Shown here one piece after another: positions 1 to 7,578 of a stretch of DNA of 64,000 nucleotides; positions within the stretch are counted from its first letter, which is position 1; every line of letters begins with the position of its first letter. The DNA is from an uncultured Oscillospiraceae bacterium. GTDB lineage: Bacteria > Bacillota > Clostridia > Oscillospirales > Oscillospiraceae. A model generated the notes under the pieces. That model was not told the DNA's origin. It made no database searches and worked only from the letters and a program-made list of their open reading frames with translations. The stretch covers positions 91,530 through 155,529 of the forward strand of contig CAKTMO010000002.1 in assembly GCA_934573935.1 (NCBI GenBank), read 5' to 3'. The position numbers were made by a program, and so were the translations under genes.

Positions 1-167
1 TGATCTATTTCTTTGAATACGCCTGCGGCCTGAGCGGCTATCTGCTGGACGTGAACCCCTTCGACCAGCCGGGCGTGGAGGCCTATAAAAAGAACATGTT
101 CGCCCTGCTGGGCAAGCCGGGCTATGAGGAGCTGCGGGCCCAGCTGGAGAAAAAGCTGAAACGTTAA
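1..167 (+). CDS. pgi: Glucose-6-phosphate isomerase, C-terminal end (partial)
   Basis: The window opens inside a gene in the frame starting at base 3; 54 codons remain before TAA at 165-167. The translated end contains [20 protein letters not shown] followed by a Lys-rich tail, which is the characteristic C-terminus of bacterial phosphoglucose isomerase. The enzyme interconverts glucose-6-phosphate and fructose-6-phosphate in cytoplasmic glycolysis. The active-site domain lies upstream of the window, so catalytic residues cannot be checked. No clear intrinsic terminator follows before the next gene. Confidence 0.85.
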   Translation, partial: IYFFEYACGLSGYLLDVNPFDQPGVEAYKKNMFALLGKPGYEELRAQLEKKLKR

Positions 168-172
168 CCGTT

Positions 173-202
173 TTGTCATTGCTTTTTGGACAAGGGTATG
201 CT
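173..202 (+). promoter_or_regulatory. Possible promoter for the small P-loop gene
   Basis: TTGTCA at 173-178 and TATGCT at 197-202 are separated by 18 bases, upstream of the start at 258. A second -10-like TATTAT follows at 207-212. The match is only fair, so this is a tentative sigma-A promoter. Confidence 0.35.
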
Positions 203-257
203 ATGCTATTATCAGGAGCATAACCATCTCCTATCTTGGATAAAGGAGTGATTTCTT

Positions 258-668
258 ATGGTTAGATTGATTATGGGCGCCAACGGCGCGGGCAAGACCA
301 AGCAGCTGATTGAGCTGATCCACGCCGCGGTGGAGAGCGAGAACGGCAGCGTCGTCTGCATCGAACCCAGCGCCGACATGACCTACGATATCAGCTATAA
401 TGTCCGTCTGGTCAACGCCGGAGAGTATCATGTGAATAATTACGAGTGCCTGCGGGGCTTTATCAGTGGCCTGTACGCCGGCAATTACGATATTTCCCAC
501 GTGTTCGTGGACAACCTGTGCAAGATCGCAGGCGACAAGGATCTGCAGGCGGTAGAGGACTTCCTGGGCTGGCTGGACCGGTTCAGCAACACCAACGATG
601 TGAAGTTCACCGTTACCATCAGTGCCGACGAGGATTCTGCCACCGAGGGCCTGCGGCAGTATACCTGA
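258..668 (+). CDS. Small P-loop ATP-binding protein of unknown function
   Basis: A 136-residue soluble protein that begins with a beta strand and a textbook Walker A motif, GANGAGKT, at residues 7-14. A hydrophobic strand ending in FVDNL around residues 83-88 could be the Walker B region, but no signature motif of an ABC or AAA protein follows, so it is not a transporter ATPase. It has a good ribosome-binding site (AAAGGAG, about 9 bases before ATG). It stands alone between pgi and the convergent ybaB. Similar small proteins in Clostridia are uncharacterised; I do not assign a function beyond nucleotide binding. Confidence 0.75.
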   Translation: MVRLIMGANGAGKTKQLIELIHAAVESENGSVVCIEPSADMTYDISYNVRLVNAGEYHVNNYECLRGFISGLYAGNYDISHVFVDNLCKIAGDKDLQAVEDFLGWLDRFSNTNDVKFTVTISADEDSATEGLRQYT

Positions 669-687
669 TCCCATCAACAGAAAGGAA

Positions 688-722
688 AAGAGGAACGGCA
701 GCGCCGTTCCTCTTTCTTTTTT
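688..722. terminator. Intrinsic terminator between P-loop gene and ybaB
   Basis: A GAGGAACGGC stem with a 3-base loop and its exact complement, followed by a T-rich run (TTTCTTTTTT). It ends the plus-strand P-loop gene. An A-rich stretch on the other side makes it usable for the minus-strand ybaB as well, whose stop codon begins at 723. Confidence 0.85.
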
Positions 723-1083
723 ACATCAATCCAGGAATATTCAGCCCGCCGGTGAGGCTGTTCATGGAGTTGTTCATGGCCTCGTCGGCCTGGCGCAACG
801 CCTCGTTGACGGCGGAGATCACCAGATCCTGCAGCATCTCCACATCCTGGGGATCCACCGCGTCGGGCTGGATGGTCAGGGCCTTCAGCTCCTTCTTGCC
901 GTTCACCACGGCCTGCACCGCGCCGCCGCCTGCGCTGGCGGTGAAGTCGGTGTTCTCCACATCCTCCTGGGCCTTTGCCATCTGCTGCTGCATCTGCATG
1001 ATCTTCTGCTGCATCTGCTGCTGGCGCATCATCTGGCCCTGGCTGCCGCCGAAGCCGCCGCGGGCGCTGTATCCCTTTGCCAT
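721..1083 (-). CDS. ybaB: Nucleoid-associated protein, YbaB/EbfC family
   Basis: A 120-residue protein with a Gly/Gln/Met-rich N-terminus and the conserved YbaB core: Gln-rich helix (about 20-45), the strand with [15 protein letters not shown] (about 53-70), and the helix after [12 protein letters not shown]. The family forms dimers that bind DNA and help organise the nucleoid. It lies 18 bases downstream of dnaX on the same strand, the usual position in Firmicutes. The RBS AAGGAG sits 9 bases before the ATG. In many Firmicutes recR follows; here a convergent P-loop gene takes that place. Confidence 0.93.
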   Translation of the reverse strand: MAKGYSARGGFGGSQGQMMRQQQMQQKIMQMQQQMAKAQEDVENTDFTASAGGGAVQAVVNGKKELKALTIQPDAVDPQDVEMLQDLVISAVNEALRQADEAMNNSMNSLTGGLNIPGLM

Positions 1084-1101
1084 AGTCGTTTTCTCCTTAT
1101 G

Positions 1102-2967
1102 TTATGTGATCTTAAAATGTTCCAGTTCTTGTCCTTTTTTGGTCAGCTCCTCCAGCGCGTCGCCGGAGGGAGCGGCCGCGGGGGCCGCGGGAGGCGGCTC
1201 CTCCCAGGGCGGGGTCTCCGCCGCGGGGGGCGGAACGGGGACGGGCGGTGGCGCTGTCTCCGGCGCCGGAGCGGGACGGGGCGGGGGCGGTGGCGCGGCG
1301 GGACGGGGCTTTGCTGCCGCTTTGGGAGCCGCGCCCACCGTCAGCTGCACGCGGATGGGCGTACCCAGCTCCTTGCCGGTCACTTCCCGCAGCACAGAGA
1401 GTACGGACTCGCTGTTAAGGGAGTCCTTGACGAAATCGTTCTGACACAGCACGGTCAGCACATCGCCCTCCACCACACCGGCGGCCATGTTCAGGAAAAC
1501 GCGGTCCTTCATGCTCAGGCGGCCCTTGTAGTGGTCGATGAGCCGCTCCCACACGGAGGTGTCGCCGCCGACGGGCTGTGCCGCCGCAGGCTGGGCCGCG
1601 GGGCGGGGCGGGGACGGGGGTACTTCCCGGGGAATATCAAACACCCGCTCGCCGTAGGTCTCCTGAGGGGGCGGGGCTTCGCCGTAGCGCGTGTCGATGG
1701 GGATCTCCTCCCTCACCGGAGGGGGTGCGGGGCGCGTCTGCACCGGCGCGGGCACGGGACTTGCGGGGGCGGACGGCTGGGGACGGGGTGCGGACTTAGC
1801 CTGCGCCGCCTTGGACGGCGGTGCGGCGACGCCGCGCTCCTCCAGCGCCGTCACCCGCTGGCACAGGGCCGTCAGGTCGCCGCTGAGGCTTTCGTCACAC
1901 AGCTTCAGCAGGCACAACTCTGCGTCGGTGCGGGGCCGGATGCTGTCCGGCAGCGCCGCGCAGCACTGGCGCAGCGTGTCGGCCATATACAGAAACCGCG
2001 TCATGGGCAGGTCGCCTGCCAGATCGGTCAGCGTCCTGCTGTCATACAGGCCCGTCAGCAGGGCGCTGCCGCCCTCCGGCGCGGCCCGCAGGATGGTCAT
2101 GTCGCGGGCAAGGTCGCTCAGCTCGCTCAGCAGGGCCGCCACATCCTTGCCGCCCCGATACAGCTGGTCGAACAGCGCCAGCGCGTCGCCGGTGCGGCGA
2201 TCCAGCACGCAGCGCATCATCTGCACCGTCTGGGCGGCGCCGGCAAGACCCAGCACCTGCAGCACGGCGGCGTTGTCGATGACACCCTCCACCGCGCGGC
2301 ACTGGTCCAGCAGGGACAGGGCGTCACGCATAGCGCCGTTGGCCATACGGGCCAGCAGCTCCGCGCCGTCGGGGCTCAGGTCAATGTGCTCCGCCGCCGC
2401 GATGTCCAGCAGCTGCTGCTGGATATCCCGCGGCAGCAGCCGCTTGAAGGAGAACCGCTGGCAGCGGGAGAGGATGGTGGCGGGGACCTTGTGCAGTTCC
2501 GTGGTGGCCAGGATAAACAGCAGATGCTCCGGCGGCTCCTCCAGGATCTTCAACAGGGCGTTGAAGGCGGCGATGGACAGCATGTGTACCTCGTCGATGA
2601 TATACACCCGCTTTTTCAGCACGGAAGGGGTATACACCGCCTCTTCCCGCAGGGCGCGCACCTGATCCACGCCGTTGTTGGAGGCGGCGTCCAGCTCCGT
2701 CACGTCCAGCAGGGTGCCGCTGTCGATGCCCCGGCAGGCATCGCACTCACAGCAGGGCGCACCGTCGATGGGATGCTCACAGTTGACGGCCTTGGCCAGA
2801 ATACGGGCGCAGGTGGTCTTGCCGGTGCCGCGGGTGCCGGTGAACAGATAGGCGTGACCCACGCGGCCCTCCGCCACCTGCCGCTGCAGGGTGTCGGTGA
2901 TATGGGCCTGTCCCACCACCTGGGAAAAGGTCTTGGGCCGCCACTTGCGGTACAGTGCCTGATACAT
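1102..2967 (-). CDS. dnaX: DNA polymerase III subunit gamma/tau
   Basis: A 621-residue clamp-loader subunit. The start at MYQALYRKWRPKTF is chosen because AAAGGAGA lies 7 bases upstream and this is the family's conserved N-terminus; an in-frame ATG 14 codons earlier falls inside the SRP RNA 3' region. Visible: Walker A GTRGTGKTT near residue 45, a four-Cys zinc site (C-x8-CCxC-x2-C) near 64-78, Walker B-type DEVHML near 120, and sensor-1 region LATTELHKVPATI. After residue ~360 the sequence turns Pro/Ala-rich (linker), then a tau-like C-terminal domain. It acts in the replisome, loading the sliding clamp. I did not find a convincing programmed frameshift site for a separate gamma product. Confidence 0.96.
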   Translation of the reverse strand: MYQALYRKWRPKTFSQVVGQAHITDTLQRQVAEGRVGHAYLFTGTRGTGKTTCARILAKAVNCEHPIDGAPCCECDACRGIDSGTLLDVTELDAASNNGVDQVRALREEAVYTPSVLKKRVYIIDEVHMLSIAAFNALLKILEEPPEHLLFILATTELHKVPATILSRCQRFSFKRLLPRDIQQQLLDIAAAEHIDLSPDGAELLARMANGAMRDALSLLDQCRAVEGVIDNAAVLQVLGLAGAAQTVQMMRCVLDRRTGDALALFDQLYRGGKDVAALLSELSDLARDMTILRAAPEGGSALLTGLYDSRTLTDLAGDLPMTRFLYMADTLRQCCAALPDSIRPRTDAELCLLKLCDESLSGDLTALCQRVTALEERGVAAPPSKAAQAKSAPRPQPSAPASPVPAPVQTRPAPPPVREEIPIDTRYGEAPPPQETYGERVFDIPREVPPSPPRPAAQPAAAQPVGGDTSVWERLIDHYKGRLSMKDRVFLNMAAGVVEGDVLTVLCQNDFVKDSLNSESVLSVLREVTGKELGTPIRVQLTVGAAPKAAAKPRPAAPPPPPRPAPAPETAPPPVPVPPPAAETPPWEEPPPAAPAAAPSGDALEELTKKGQELEHFKIT

Positions 2968-2989
2968 TTCGCCGTCTCCTTTCGTCAAA

Positions 2990-3141
2990 AATGCAGAAAA
3001 GTCCTCCACACGCAGCTGCGGAACCGGCTTCCTCGCGGCACATGTCTATCCCTCTTAATGCTGCTCGGTTCCCCGCCTGACATGATTCGTGGGTATCCAT
3101 TGCGCGAGACCGGCTCCACAGCTGCCTGCGGAGGACTCATT
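2990..3141 (-). ncRNA. ffs: Signal recognition particle RNA (4.5S/scRNA)
   Basis: The minus strand carries GTCAGG-CGG-GGAA-CCG-AGCAGC, which is exactly domain IV of bacterial SRP RNA: the symmetric loop strands GTCAGG and AGCAGC around a GGAA tetraloop. The outer helix is also visible: GTCCTCC near 3136-3130 pairs with GGAGGAC at 3007-3001, and AGCTGTGGAGCCGG pairs with CCGGTTCCGCAGCT. Total length is about 140-150 nt, between the short E. coli form and the long Bacillus form. It has its own near-consensus promoter and lies directly upstream of dnaX, as in Bacillus. The 3' end (T-rich around 2985-3000) is approximate. The RNA scaffolds Ffh for co-translational membrane targeting. Confidence 0.93.
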
Positions 3142-3148
3142 TCATCGT

Positions 3149-3177
3149 ATTATACACCAAAGTTTACTGTTTGGCAA
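3149..3177 (-). promoter_or_regulatory. Promoter of SRP RNA and dnaX
   Basis: On the minus strand TTGCCA (3177-3172) and TATAAT (3154-3149) are separated by exactly 17 bases: a near-perfect sigma-A promoter. The expected start near 3142 coincides with the 5' end of the SRP RNA helix. Confidence 0.88.
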
Positions 3178-3198
3178 CAATGACTTTTTCCCAGGGAC

Positions 3199-3226
3199 TT
3201 GCATTTTTTGCAAAATGGGATATGAT
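3199..3226 (+). promoter_or_regulatory. Promoter of the CobW GTPase pair, with palindrome
   Basis: TTGCAT (3199-3204) and TATGAT (3221-3226) are 16 bases apart. The -35 is part of an inverted repeat, TTGCA-TTTTT-TGCAA (3199-3213), which could be an operator; metal-dependent control would fit the downstream genes but is inference. A small hairpin (CTGCT/AGCAG, 3246-3261) lies in the leader. Confidence 0.6.
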
Positions 3227-3280
3227 ATAGGAGAAAAAATATATGCTGCTTTCTACAGCAGAAGAAAAGAAGGGTTTACT

Positions 3281-4453
3281 ATGACAAAGATCGACATTAT
3301 CTCCGGTTTCCTGGGCGCAGGCAAGACCACGCTGATCAAGAAGCTGCTGAAAGAGGCCTATCAGGGTGAAAAGCTGGTGCTGATCGAAAACGAATTCGGC
3401 GAGATCTCCATTGACGGCGGCTTTTTGAAGGACAGCGGTGTGCAGGTCAGCGAGATGTCCTCCGGCTGCATCTGCTGCTCGCTGGTGGGCGACTTCAACA
3501 AGGCGCTGAAGGAGGTCCACGCCCAGTTCCAGCCCGACCGCATCCTGATCGAGCCCTCCGGCGTGGGCAAGCTCTCCGACGTGATCGTGGCGGTGGAGAA
3601 CACCGTGAAGGACGTGCCGGACATGAAGCTGAACAGCTTCGTCACCGTGGCCGACGCCAGCAAGGTGAAGGTCTATATGAAGAACTTCGGCGAGTTTTAC
3701 AATAACCAGATCGAGTCCGCCGGTACCATCATCCTCAGCCGCACCCAGAAGCTGAGCCAGGAGAAGCTGGAGGCCGCCGCGGCCCTGCTGCGGGAGAAGA
3801 ACGCCGACGCCGCCATCATCACCACCCCCTGGGATCAGATCGACGGCAAGACCATCCTGGCCGCCGTGGAAAAGGTGTCTCTGGCGGATGAGCTGCTGGA
3901 GAAGATGCGGGCCGAGCATGAGGCCGACGAGCATGAGCACGAGCATCATCACCATCATGACCATGACGAGCATGAGGAGCACGATCACGAGTACTGCCAT
4001 CACCACGACCACGATGATGACGATGATCACGATCACGACCACTGCTGCCACCACGACCATGACGAGGAACATGAGCACCATCATGACCACGACCATGATG
4101 AACACGAGCACCACCATCACCATGACGGCGAGGAGTGCGACGATCCCCACTGCGGCTGCCATCATCACCATCATCACGCCGACGAGGTGTTCGCCTCCTG
4201 GGGGCAGGAGACGGTGAAGCCCTTTACCCAGGAGCAGCTGCACCGCATCCTGACGGCGCTGGACAGCGGCGACTACGGCAAGATCGTCCGCGCCAAGGGC
4301 ATCGTCCCCGACGGCGAGGGCAAGTGGCTGCATTTCGACTACGTGCCGGAGGAGCACGAGATCCGCTTTGGCCCCGCCGACTACACCGGCCGTCTGTGCG
4401 TCATCGGCGCGGAGCTGGACGAACATAAGCTCCACGAGCTGTTCGGCCTGTAA
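3281..4453 (+). CDS. CobW/COG0523 GTPase with long His/Asp-rich metal-binding insert
   Basis: A 390-residue metal-chaperone-type GTPase. The start chosen (MTKIDIISGFLGAGKTT) follows a GAAGGG site and matches the family's N-terminus. Visible: Walker A GFLGAGKTT (residues 9-17), the hallmark metal-binding CICC motif around 66-69, the IEPSG switch region around 88-92, and an enormous His/Asp/Glu-rich stretch, roughly residues 213-300, with scattered Cys. A CobW C-terminal domain follows. The family delivers Zn, Co or Ni to client proteins, often under zinc starvation. The insert is codon-repetitive and low-complexity. It lies 15 bases upstream of a second GTPase, so the two are very likely one operon. 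Which metal it handles cannot be read from sequence. Confidence 0.9.
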   Translation: MTKIDIISGFLGAGKTTLIKKLLKEAYQGEKLVLIENEFGEISIDGGFLKDSGVQVSEMSSGCICCSLVGDFNKALKEVHAQFQPDRILIEPSGVGKLSDVIVAVENTVKDVPDMKLNSFVTVADASKVKVYMKNFGEFYNNQIESAGTIILSRTQKLSQEKLEAAAALLREKNADAAIITTPWDQIDGKTILAAVEKVSLADELLEKMRAEHEADEHEHEHHHHHDHDEHEEHDHEYCHHHDHDDDDDHDHDHCCHHDHDEEHEHHHDHDHDEHEHHHHHDGEECDDPHCGCHHHHHHADEVFASWGQETVKPFTQEQLHRILTALDSGDYGKIVRAKGIVPDGEGKWLHFDYVPEEHEIRFGPADYTGRLCVIGAELDEHKLHELFGL

Positions 4454-4468
4454 GGAGAGTATCGGCCT

Positions 4469-5398
4469 ATGGATATTCCTGTTTATCTCATCGCCGGATT
4501 TCTGGACGCCGGCAAGACGGATTTTATCAACGGCATCCTGCGGGACGGCTTTGCCGCCGAGGATCGCACCCTGCTGATCTGCTGCGAGGAGGGAGAGAAC
4601 GAATACGACCCCAAGGTGCTGCAGAACGTGTTCACCTACACGGTGGACGAGCAGGAGCAGCTGACGCCGGCGCTGTTCAAAAAGCTGGAAAAGCAGTACC
4701 GCCCCAAGCAGGTCATCATGGAGTACAACGGCATGTGGCAGATGGAGCCCCTGTATCGGGACGGCTTTCCCGCCAACTGGATCTTGTACCAGATCATGGT
4801 GCTGGTGGACGCCGCCACCTTTGAGCCCTATGTCCGCAACATGGGTCAGCTGATGATGGAGAAGATCGCCAACGCCGACCTTCTCATCTTCAACCGCTGC
4901 AACGAGGAGCTGCGGGCCCAGCTGCGCAGCCGCAACCTGAAAATGGTGAACCGCCGCGCCGACATCTATCTGGAAAACGCCGACGGCACCAGCGAGGAGT
5001 ACATGACCCCCGACATGTCCCCCTTCGACCTGAGCAGCGGCCATCTGGACGTGCCCGACGACGAGTACGGCGCGTGGTACGTGGATCTGATGGACAACAC
5101 CGGCCGGTACGACGGCATCACCGTTACCTTCAAGGCGCTGATGTGCCACTCCAAGAAGTTCAAGGGCGTTCACTGCCCCGGGCGCTTTGCCATGGTGTGC
5201 TGCGACAAGGACATGCAGTTCCTGGCGCTGGTGTGTCGGGGCGAGGGACTGGACAAGTTCAAAAACCGCGACTGGGTAGAACTGACCGCCACCGTCCGCA
5301 AGGAGAACTGCGACGCCTATCAGGGCGAAGGCCCCGTGCTGTACGTAACCGATATCCACGCCACCGAAAAACCGAAAAACGAAGTGGTTTCGTTTTGA
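4469..5398 (+). CDS. CobW-like GTPase fused to a DUF1980-like OB domain
   Basis: A 309-residue protein whose first ~160 residues are a divergent CobW GTPase: P-loop GFLDAGKTDF near 10-19 (Asp after the GKT) and ICCEEGENEYD near 36-46, but no canonical CxCC metal site. The last ~90 residues, including GRFAMVCCDKDMQFLALVC and RDWVELTATV, resemble the C-terminal OB-type domain (DUF1980) of the TIGR03943 putative permease subunits. That assignment is from memory of the family pattern. It follows the first GTPase by 15 bases with RBS AAGGAG. Function unknown; a role in metal or small-molecule trafficking with its partner is a reasonable guess. No permease lies next to it. Confidence 0.8.
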   Translation: MDIPVYLIAGFLDAGKTDFINGILRDGFAAEDRTLLICCEEGENEYDPKVLQNVFTYTVDEQEQLTPALFKKLEKQYRPKQVIMEYNGMWQMEPLYRDGFPANWILYQIMVLVDAATFEPYVRNMGQLMMEKIANADLLIFNRCNEELRAQLRSRNLKMVNRRADIYLENADGTSEEYMTPDMSPFDLSSGHLDVPDDEYGAWYVDLMDNTGRYDGITVTFKALMCHSKKFKGVHCPGRFAMVCCDKDMQFLALVCRGEGLDKFKNRDWVELTATVRKENCDAYQGEGPVLYVTDIHATEKPKNEVVSF

Positions 5399-5402
5399 CA
5401 AA

Positions 5403-5436
5403 GAAGCGCCGCCCCATCAGGGCGGCGCTTTTATTG
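5403..5436 (+). terminator. Terminator of the GTPase operon
   Basis: GCGCCGCC, loop CCATCA, GGGCGGCGC followed by TTTTATT, immediately after the second GTPase gene. Confidence 0.88.
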
Positions 5437-5448
5437 TCGGAAAACTGC

Positions 5449-5588
5449 ACCAAAGGCTCCTTTGTGTAAAGGGAGCTGTCAACGCAAAGCGTTGACTGAG
5501 GGATTGTCGTTCTTCGGAAGCCTTGGTAACAACCCCTTCGTCACGGCTTACGCCGTGCCACCTCCCCTTACACAGGGGAGGCTTTTAT
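5449..5588. repeat. MITE-like repeat with terminal inverted repeats, copy A
   Basis: About 140 bases whose ends mirror each other: AAAGGCTCCTTTGTGTAAAG at the left and the complement of CTTACACAGGGGAGGCTTTT at the right. Internal hairpins (CAACGC/GCGTTG; CACGGC/GCCGTG) fill the middle. A related full copy lies at 31989-32102 and a half copy, inverted, at 45590-45653. It codes for nothing and sits between convergent genes. Confidence 0.75.
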
Positions 5589-6523
5589 TTCATCGTCCTG
5601 CTGTTATTCAGCACCATGGTGCTGTAGAGAAACAGCACGTCCTCCCCGCCGTCCAGGGTCAGGAAGCGGCCCAGCAGCTGGCTGGAGAGGTAGCGGATGT
5701 CCACCGCGTAGATGGTGCGGTAGTGCTGCGCCAGCAGGGGGATCAGGCTGCTACCGAAAGAATCGCGGAACACCACCAGCGTCTCCTCCGAGGCGGACAG
5801 GGGACTGTCCACCCGCAGCAGGGACTTGCTGCCCTGCAGATAGAGGTCATAGGGGGTGTCCGTGTCCACGGCGGCGAGGTCGTACAGGGGCTCCTGCGCC
5901 TCTGTTTCATAGTCGTACACGATGCAGGCGTCCAGCACTGCATCGGTGAGATACCGCAGGGTGTCCGCCGTCAGCGGCTCGTCTGTCTTGGCGGCATAGC
6001 TGCCGAAAAACGGCGTGTTCACGGTGTTCTCCTGAAAATCCTCCGTCAGCCGGCAGCCCATGGCCTGCAGCAGCGTCTGGGCCACGTCCGCGAGACACTC
6101 CTGCCGCCAGTGGGGGTCGGTGCGGTAGTAGTCCTCCAGCTCAAGCAGGGGCGCGATGTCCACATATTGGACAAAATCCAGCTGTGCGAGCAGCGCCTGG
6201 GCCGTCTCGTCGGCTGCGGCGGGGGCATAGCCCTCCGGCGGTACCGTAAAGCTGCCCTTGTCGGGGATCACCGACAGGTAGATACGTCCGGCGCTGGCGG
6301 ATACATTGCTGTCATACAGCTGCCGGAACTTTCGGGCGGCGTAGTCCAGGGACTTCTGATCAAACCCCGCCTCAGTGGAGACGGCATAGCCGTCGTACAC
6401 ATACACCTCAGGAAGCGCCGCCGGAGGCGGCGCTTCCTTTGCGGGGGTCCATTTTACCGCGCCCAGCAGCAGGGCGCAGCTCAGCAGCACAAAGGCTGCC
6501 CGTATTACGATGGTACGTCTCAC
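5585..6523 (-). CDS. DHHW/AlgJ-like SGNH-fold secreted protein
   Basis: A 312-residue protein with an N-terminal signal anchor (hydrophobic residues 7-22) and an extracytoplasmic domain. It contains YYRTDPHW near residue 145, matching the DHHW motif, and FRDSFGSSLIP near residue 268, the position of the catalytic Ser loop in AlgJ/AlgX-type SGNH proteins. Such proteins often assist acetylation of surface polysaccharide with MBOAT acyltransferases; no MBOAT gene is in this window. It starts with GTG, and GTGA overlaps the stop of the preceding lipoprotein gene by 4 bases, so translation is probably coupled. The first position of the DHHW motif reads TDPHW rather than TDHHW. Confidence 0.75.
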   Translation of the reverse strand: MRRTIVIRAAFVLLSCALLLGAVKWTPAKEAPPPAALPEVYVYDGYAVSTEAGFDQKSLDYAARKFRQLYDSNVSASAGRIYLSVIPDKGSFTVPPEGYAPAAADETAQALLAQLDFVQYVDIAPLLELEDYYRTDPHWRQECLADVAQTLLQAMGCRLTEDFQENTVNTPFFGSYAAKTDEPLTADTLRYLTDAVLDACIVYDYETEAQEPLYDLAAVDTDTPYDLYLQGSKSLLRVDSPLSASEETLVVFRDSFGSSLIPLLAQHYRTIYAVDIRYLSSQLLGRFLTLDGGEDVLFLYSTMVLNNSRTMK

Positions 6524-7095
6524 GCCTGAACGGCTTCGTTGTACACCAGCTCCATGCCGAAGATGCCGCTGAGACGGCCGGCAAAGGCGTCCACCAGATC
6601 GTCGGCGCCGAAGGCAACGGCCACGTATTCATCGCGGACGGCCACCACCACCTTGTCGGGGAAGCCGCACATCCAGCGGTTGGACTGGATGGCGTCCCGC
6701 AGCTCGGTGGCCAGGGCCTGGGCGTCGCCGGTGGCGTGATAGGCGGCGGCGGTAAAGGTGTTGGCGTTCAGCATATGGGTCAGGGATGCGGCCTCGTCCA
6801 CCTGGGCGCTCTCCGGCAGCACCAGATTGTACTGGGCCAGCGCGCGGTCGGTCAGATCAAAGGCGGCGGGGGCGTCCTCCACCATCTGCTGGGCATCGGG
6901 GCCGCCGCCCACGACGGAGAACTTCTCCTCCTCGCCGTAGTCGTTCCACACGGTCTCCAGCAGGTTCAGGGCGCTGGTGATGGCGGCGGGCTGGTCGCCG
7001 GTGGTCTGGTCGTCCTTGGCGTCGCTATTGCCGCCGCAGGCCACCAGGGACAGGGCCATCATCGCGGCCAGCATCAGTGCAAAAATTTTTTTCAT
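6520..7095 (-). CDS. Lipoprotein of unknown function, partner of the DHHW gene
   Basis: A 191-residue lipoprotein: signal peptide with lipobox LSLVAC (Cys about residue 20), an acidic linker, then a soluble domain of ~160 residues. The start at MKKIFALMLAAMM is preferred because AAGGAGGA lies 7 bases upstream; an earlier in-frame ATG has no such site. I do not recognise the domain. The 4-base overlap with the DHHW gene suggests they work together at the cell surface, perhaps in polymer modification (inference). Confidence 0.78.
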   Translation of the reverse strand: MKKIFALMLAAMMALSLVACGGNSDAKDDQTTGDQPAAITSALNLLETVWNDYGEEEKFSVVGGGPDAQQMVEDAPAAFDLTDRALAQYNLVLPESAQVDEAASLTHMLNANTFTAAAYHATGDAQALATELRDAIQSNRWMCGFPDKVVVAVRDEYVAVAFGADDLVDAFAGRLSGIFGMELVYNEAVQA

Positions 7096-7175
7096 CAAAA
7101 TATCCTCCTTGGTTTCCACAGATCCTGTGGGTCTGCCTCTTTAGACGCAAAAGCGCCGGATTTTGTTCCCAGAAA

Positions 7176-7565
7176 TTATAACCAGCTCTGGTCAAATCCA
7201 TAAGGCAGCAGTTCCCGCAGGGCGAATTTCTTCGCGTCCCCCGCCTTGTTGATGCAGAGCACCTCCAGCTGCGGCGCGAATTCCATCATCACCTGGCGGC
7301 AGGTACCGCAGGGGACGCAGTAGTCGTCGCTGCGTCCGGCGATGGCGATGCGGACAAAGTCCCGATGCCCCTCGCTGACGGCCTTGAAGATGGCGGTGCG
7401 CTCGGCGCAGATGGTGGCGCCGTAGGCGGCGTTTTCAATGTTGCAGCCGGTGTAGACCGTGCCGTCGCTGCACTCCAGCGCCGCCCCCACGGGAAAGTGG
7501 GAATAGGGGATATAGGCCCGGTCCAGCATGTCGATGGCCTTTTGGCAAAGCTCTTTTTCTGTCAT
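7176..7565 (-). CDS. cdd: Cytidine deaminase
   Basis: A 129-residue enzyme of pyrimidine salvage that converts cytidine and deoxycytidine to the uridine forms. Zinc-site motifs are intact: CAERTA (Cys ligand and catalytic Glu, near residues 53-58) and PCGTCRQ (two Cys ligands, near 85-91). Also NIENAAYG near residues 42-49, a substrate-binding segment. Length is typical of the homotetrameric Gram-positive type. It sits 14 bases before the ABC exporter pair on the same strand, though no functional link is evident. Uridine phosphorylase, the next step of salvage, is encoded 5 kb away. Confidence 0.96.
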   Translation of the reverse strand: MTEKELCQKAIDMLDRAYIPYSHFPVGAALECSDGTVYTGCNIENAAYGATICAERTAIFKAVSEGHRDFVRIAIAGRSDDYCVPCGTCRQVMMEFAPQLEVLCINKAGDAKKFALRELLPYGFDQSWL

Positions 7566-7578
7566 GGTCTCGTCCTCC

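Noticed and set aside
1102..2967. Programmed frameshift in dnaX giving a gamma product
   Set aside because: I found no A-run slippery site with a downstream hairpin in the linker region; the coding strand there is GC-rich.
3918..4177. Possible tandem DNA repeat in the GTPase gene
   Set aside because: It is a His/Asp/Glu-rich coding tract with varied GAC/CAC/CAT codons and no fixed unit; the repetition is at protein level.
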